Positions 63,137-64,000 of a stretch of DNA of 64,000 nucleotides are shown here, one piece after another. Positions within the stretch are counted from its first letter, which is position 1. The number at the start of each line of letters is the position of its first letter. The translations under genes and the position numbers were made by a program. This DNA is from an uncultured Spartobacteria bacterium (GTDB lineage: Bacteria > Verrucomicrobiota > Verrucomicrobiia > Chthoniobacterales > Chthoniobacteraceae): NCBI GenBank assembly GCA_903929475.1, contig CAIYUV010000074.1, positions 1 to 64,000 of the forward strand, in the 5' to 3' direction. The notes beneath the pieces are model-generated. The model searched no databases and had not been told where the DNA came from. It worked only from the letters and a program-made list of their open reading frames with translations.

Positions 63137-63400
63137 GTGAGCGTCCACAGAAAAAGCGTGGACGTCCACGGATATTCCGTGGATACCCACTGAAAAGATG
63201 TGGACGCCCACGCGTAGAATGTGGACATCCACATATTATATGTGGAAAGCCACGTATAATCTGTGGACATCCACGATCCATCAGTGGATAGCAACGTATT
63301 TGTCGTGGACTTCCACGTATCCTTCGTGGGCGTCCACCAATTACCTGTGGGCGTCCACGGATTATCAGTGGACGCCCACGCCTAATCCGTGGACGCTCCA
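63137..63400. repeat. Array of 13 palindromic 12-bp cores at exact 21-bp period
   Basis: Thirteen cores start at 63137, 63158, 63179 and so on every 21 bases to 63389. The consensus is GTGGACGTCCAC, itself a perfect palindrome; the outer GTGG/CCAC is almost invariant and the centre varies. Twelve 9-base spacers separate them; they are all different and AT-rich in GC-rich surroundings (for example GGATATTCC, ATATTATAT, GTATTTGTC). 21 bases are two helical turns, so cores fall on one DNA face. One plus-strand frame is open through all units as a heptapeptide W-T-S-T-x-x-x (63141-63413), and one minus-strand frame as x-x-I-R-G-R-P. It lies about 160 bases upstream of the hypothetical gene. Too short for CRISPR repeats; no cas genes. 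Confidence 0.95.
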
Positions 63401-63868
63401 AAAACCCCCATGAACCCTCTCCCAACATAGAAGAACCCCCATCAACCTCAAACCCCACCCACCCGGAACGCGCCCAACAAGGAGGGGGGCCGTCCCGGCC
63501 CCCAGCCAACCTCCGGGAGGCCCAGCGAAAGGCGCAACCCCAGCGATGTCACGCCGGGGGTCCCCCTGCCGGGACGGCGCCTCTCCTTACCGCACTAGCG
63601 TGGAGCACCAAAGGTGCGAACCCATACCAGCCTAGGGCACCGCCCTAGGAACCCGGTCGTTAAAAACCAAAGCCCCAAAGGGGCGCGCCAAATGGGGCCG
63701 CCCTTACAGGGCTTTGTTCATCGTGGGCGGGGGACTAGGGCGTTGCCCTAGGCTGGTATGAAGCCGGGCCGTTGGCCCTGCAAAACAGAACGGCCCTCCG
63801 CATCGCCAGCCATAGGTGCGCCTTACTGCGGCGGGTTCGCTGCAGCGCATAGGGGCTAGGCCGCGTTG
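63401..63868. repeat. Intergenic inverted-repeat element with CCTAGGGC hairpins
   Basis: CATACCAGCCTAGGGCA (63623-63639) and TGCCCTAGGCTGGTATG (63744-63760) are exact 17-base inverted arms about 100 bases apart. Each arm lies in its own hairpin: CCTAGGGC-ACC-GCCCTAGG (63631-63649) and CTAGGGC-GTT-GCCCTAG (63735-63751). GGGGCC- and AAAGGGGC-rich words fill the interior. Resembles the mosaic intergenic repeats I recall from Verrucomicrobiota and Planctomycetes. No gene is seen in the rest of this 468-base stretch. Confidence 0.75.
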
Positions 63869-64000
63869 TCATTTGGCTTCGGTCTGCACTGCCTCAAGCA
63901 TGGCGGGATCTCTCCGCGTGTAGCCAGTCGGTGAGCGCTCCGAGATCACGCTGAGATCAACTGTCCTGCCCTTGAAGTCGCCGGAGAGAACCTCCGCGAA
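63869..64000 (-). CDS. C-terminal 43 residues of an unidentified protein (partial)
   Basis: From the right edge, the minus strand is open for 43 codons to a TGA at 63869-63871: FAEVLSGDFKGRTVDLSVIS, ERSPTGYTRRDPAMLEAV, QTEAK. Codon choice is like that of a real gene and the stop sits just before a repeat element. No family can be named from so little; the N-terminal part lies beyond the window. Confidence 0.5.
   Translation of the reverse strand, partial: FAEVLSGDFKGRTVDLSVISERSPTGYTRRDPAMLEAVQTEAK

Noticed and set aside
63137-63400. CRISPR array
   Set aside because: The repeats are 12 bp and spacers 9 bp, far below CRISPR sizes, the core varies, and no cas gene is near.
62980-63509. Heptapeptide-repeat protein on the minus strand (R-G-R-P-x-x-I repeats)
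   Set aside because: Because 21 is a multiple of three, open frames arise from the period itself; without a start signal or homologue I do not annotate it as a gene.

Overview
The window looks like chromosomal DNA from a member of the Verrucomicrobiota (possibly Chthoniobacter-like). It is GC-rich. Supporting signs are the C-terminal DPDGDG/EYALG module on a very large secreted protease, eukaryotic-type glutamine synthetase II, many multi-PAS hybrid kinases, squalene-cyclase-like secreted toroids, and start sites that mostly lack Shine-Dalgarno sequences. This placement comes from family knowledge, not from a database search. dnaA and a probable oriC lie at about 41 kb. No rRNA or tRNA genes were seen.

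Layout. 0-1.3 kb: a head-to-head chimeric junction, where a SecA-like fragment (minus strand) meets a histidine kinase fragment (plus strand) across a perfect 10-bp inverted repeat. 1.3-8.5 kb: a secreted subtilisin-like protease with MBG repeats, then a five-PAS hybrid kinase. 8.6-17.2 kb: alaS, a membrane glycosyltransferase, a SanA/DUF218 protein, truncated haemoglobin, DAHP synthase, exonuclease III and an AmgK-like kinase. 17.2-19.3 kb: an ECF sigma / anti-sigma / HtrA-like operon whose HtrA has lost all three catalytic residues. 19.7-24.4 kb: dnaK, a small secreted protein, groES and groEL. 24.4-31.4 kb: a ParE-type toxin-antitoxin pair, a TPR-like protein, a secreted toroid protein overlapping a 1000-residue exported protein, and a hypothetical protein. 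31.4-40.7 kb: amidohydrolase, ArnT-like transferase, pdhB - small secreted protein - pdhA, ThuA-like protein, argA and a sodium:solute symporter. 40.7-45 kb: oriC, dnaA and a large lipoprotein.

45-53.6 kb holds the most interesting protein system. Four consecutive genes encode a GAF-domain protein fused to a HlyD adaptor, a short exported HlyD adaptor, an M50 site-2 metalloprotease with an N-terminal PqqD/RRE-like domain and a C-terminal HlyD domain, and a TolC-like outer-membrane protein. There is no RND, MFS or ABC pump; the intramembrane protease occupies the place of the inner-membrane transporter.

53.6-64 kb: a threonine aldolase-like enzyme and nine perfect 8-bp tandem repeats. Next come two PIN-toxin modules, each preceded by the same leader, plus a third leader with a decayed antitoxin. 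Then yebC, a JmjC-like oxygenase, a YiiX-like lipoprotein, a PP2C phosphatase overlapping a 135-residue minimal kinase, glnA (GSII) behind a textbook sigma-54 promoter, a conserved hypothetical gene, and upstream of it an array of 13 palindromic 12-bp cores with an exact 21-bp period. The right edge cuts an unidentified gene.

The starts of dnaK, groES, groEL and glnA share A/C-rich leaders made of AACCAACAA-type words instead of Shine-Dalgarno sequences, which suggests a common way of translating abundant proteins.
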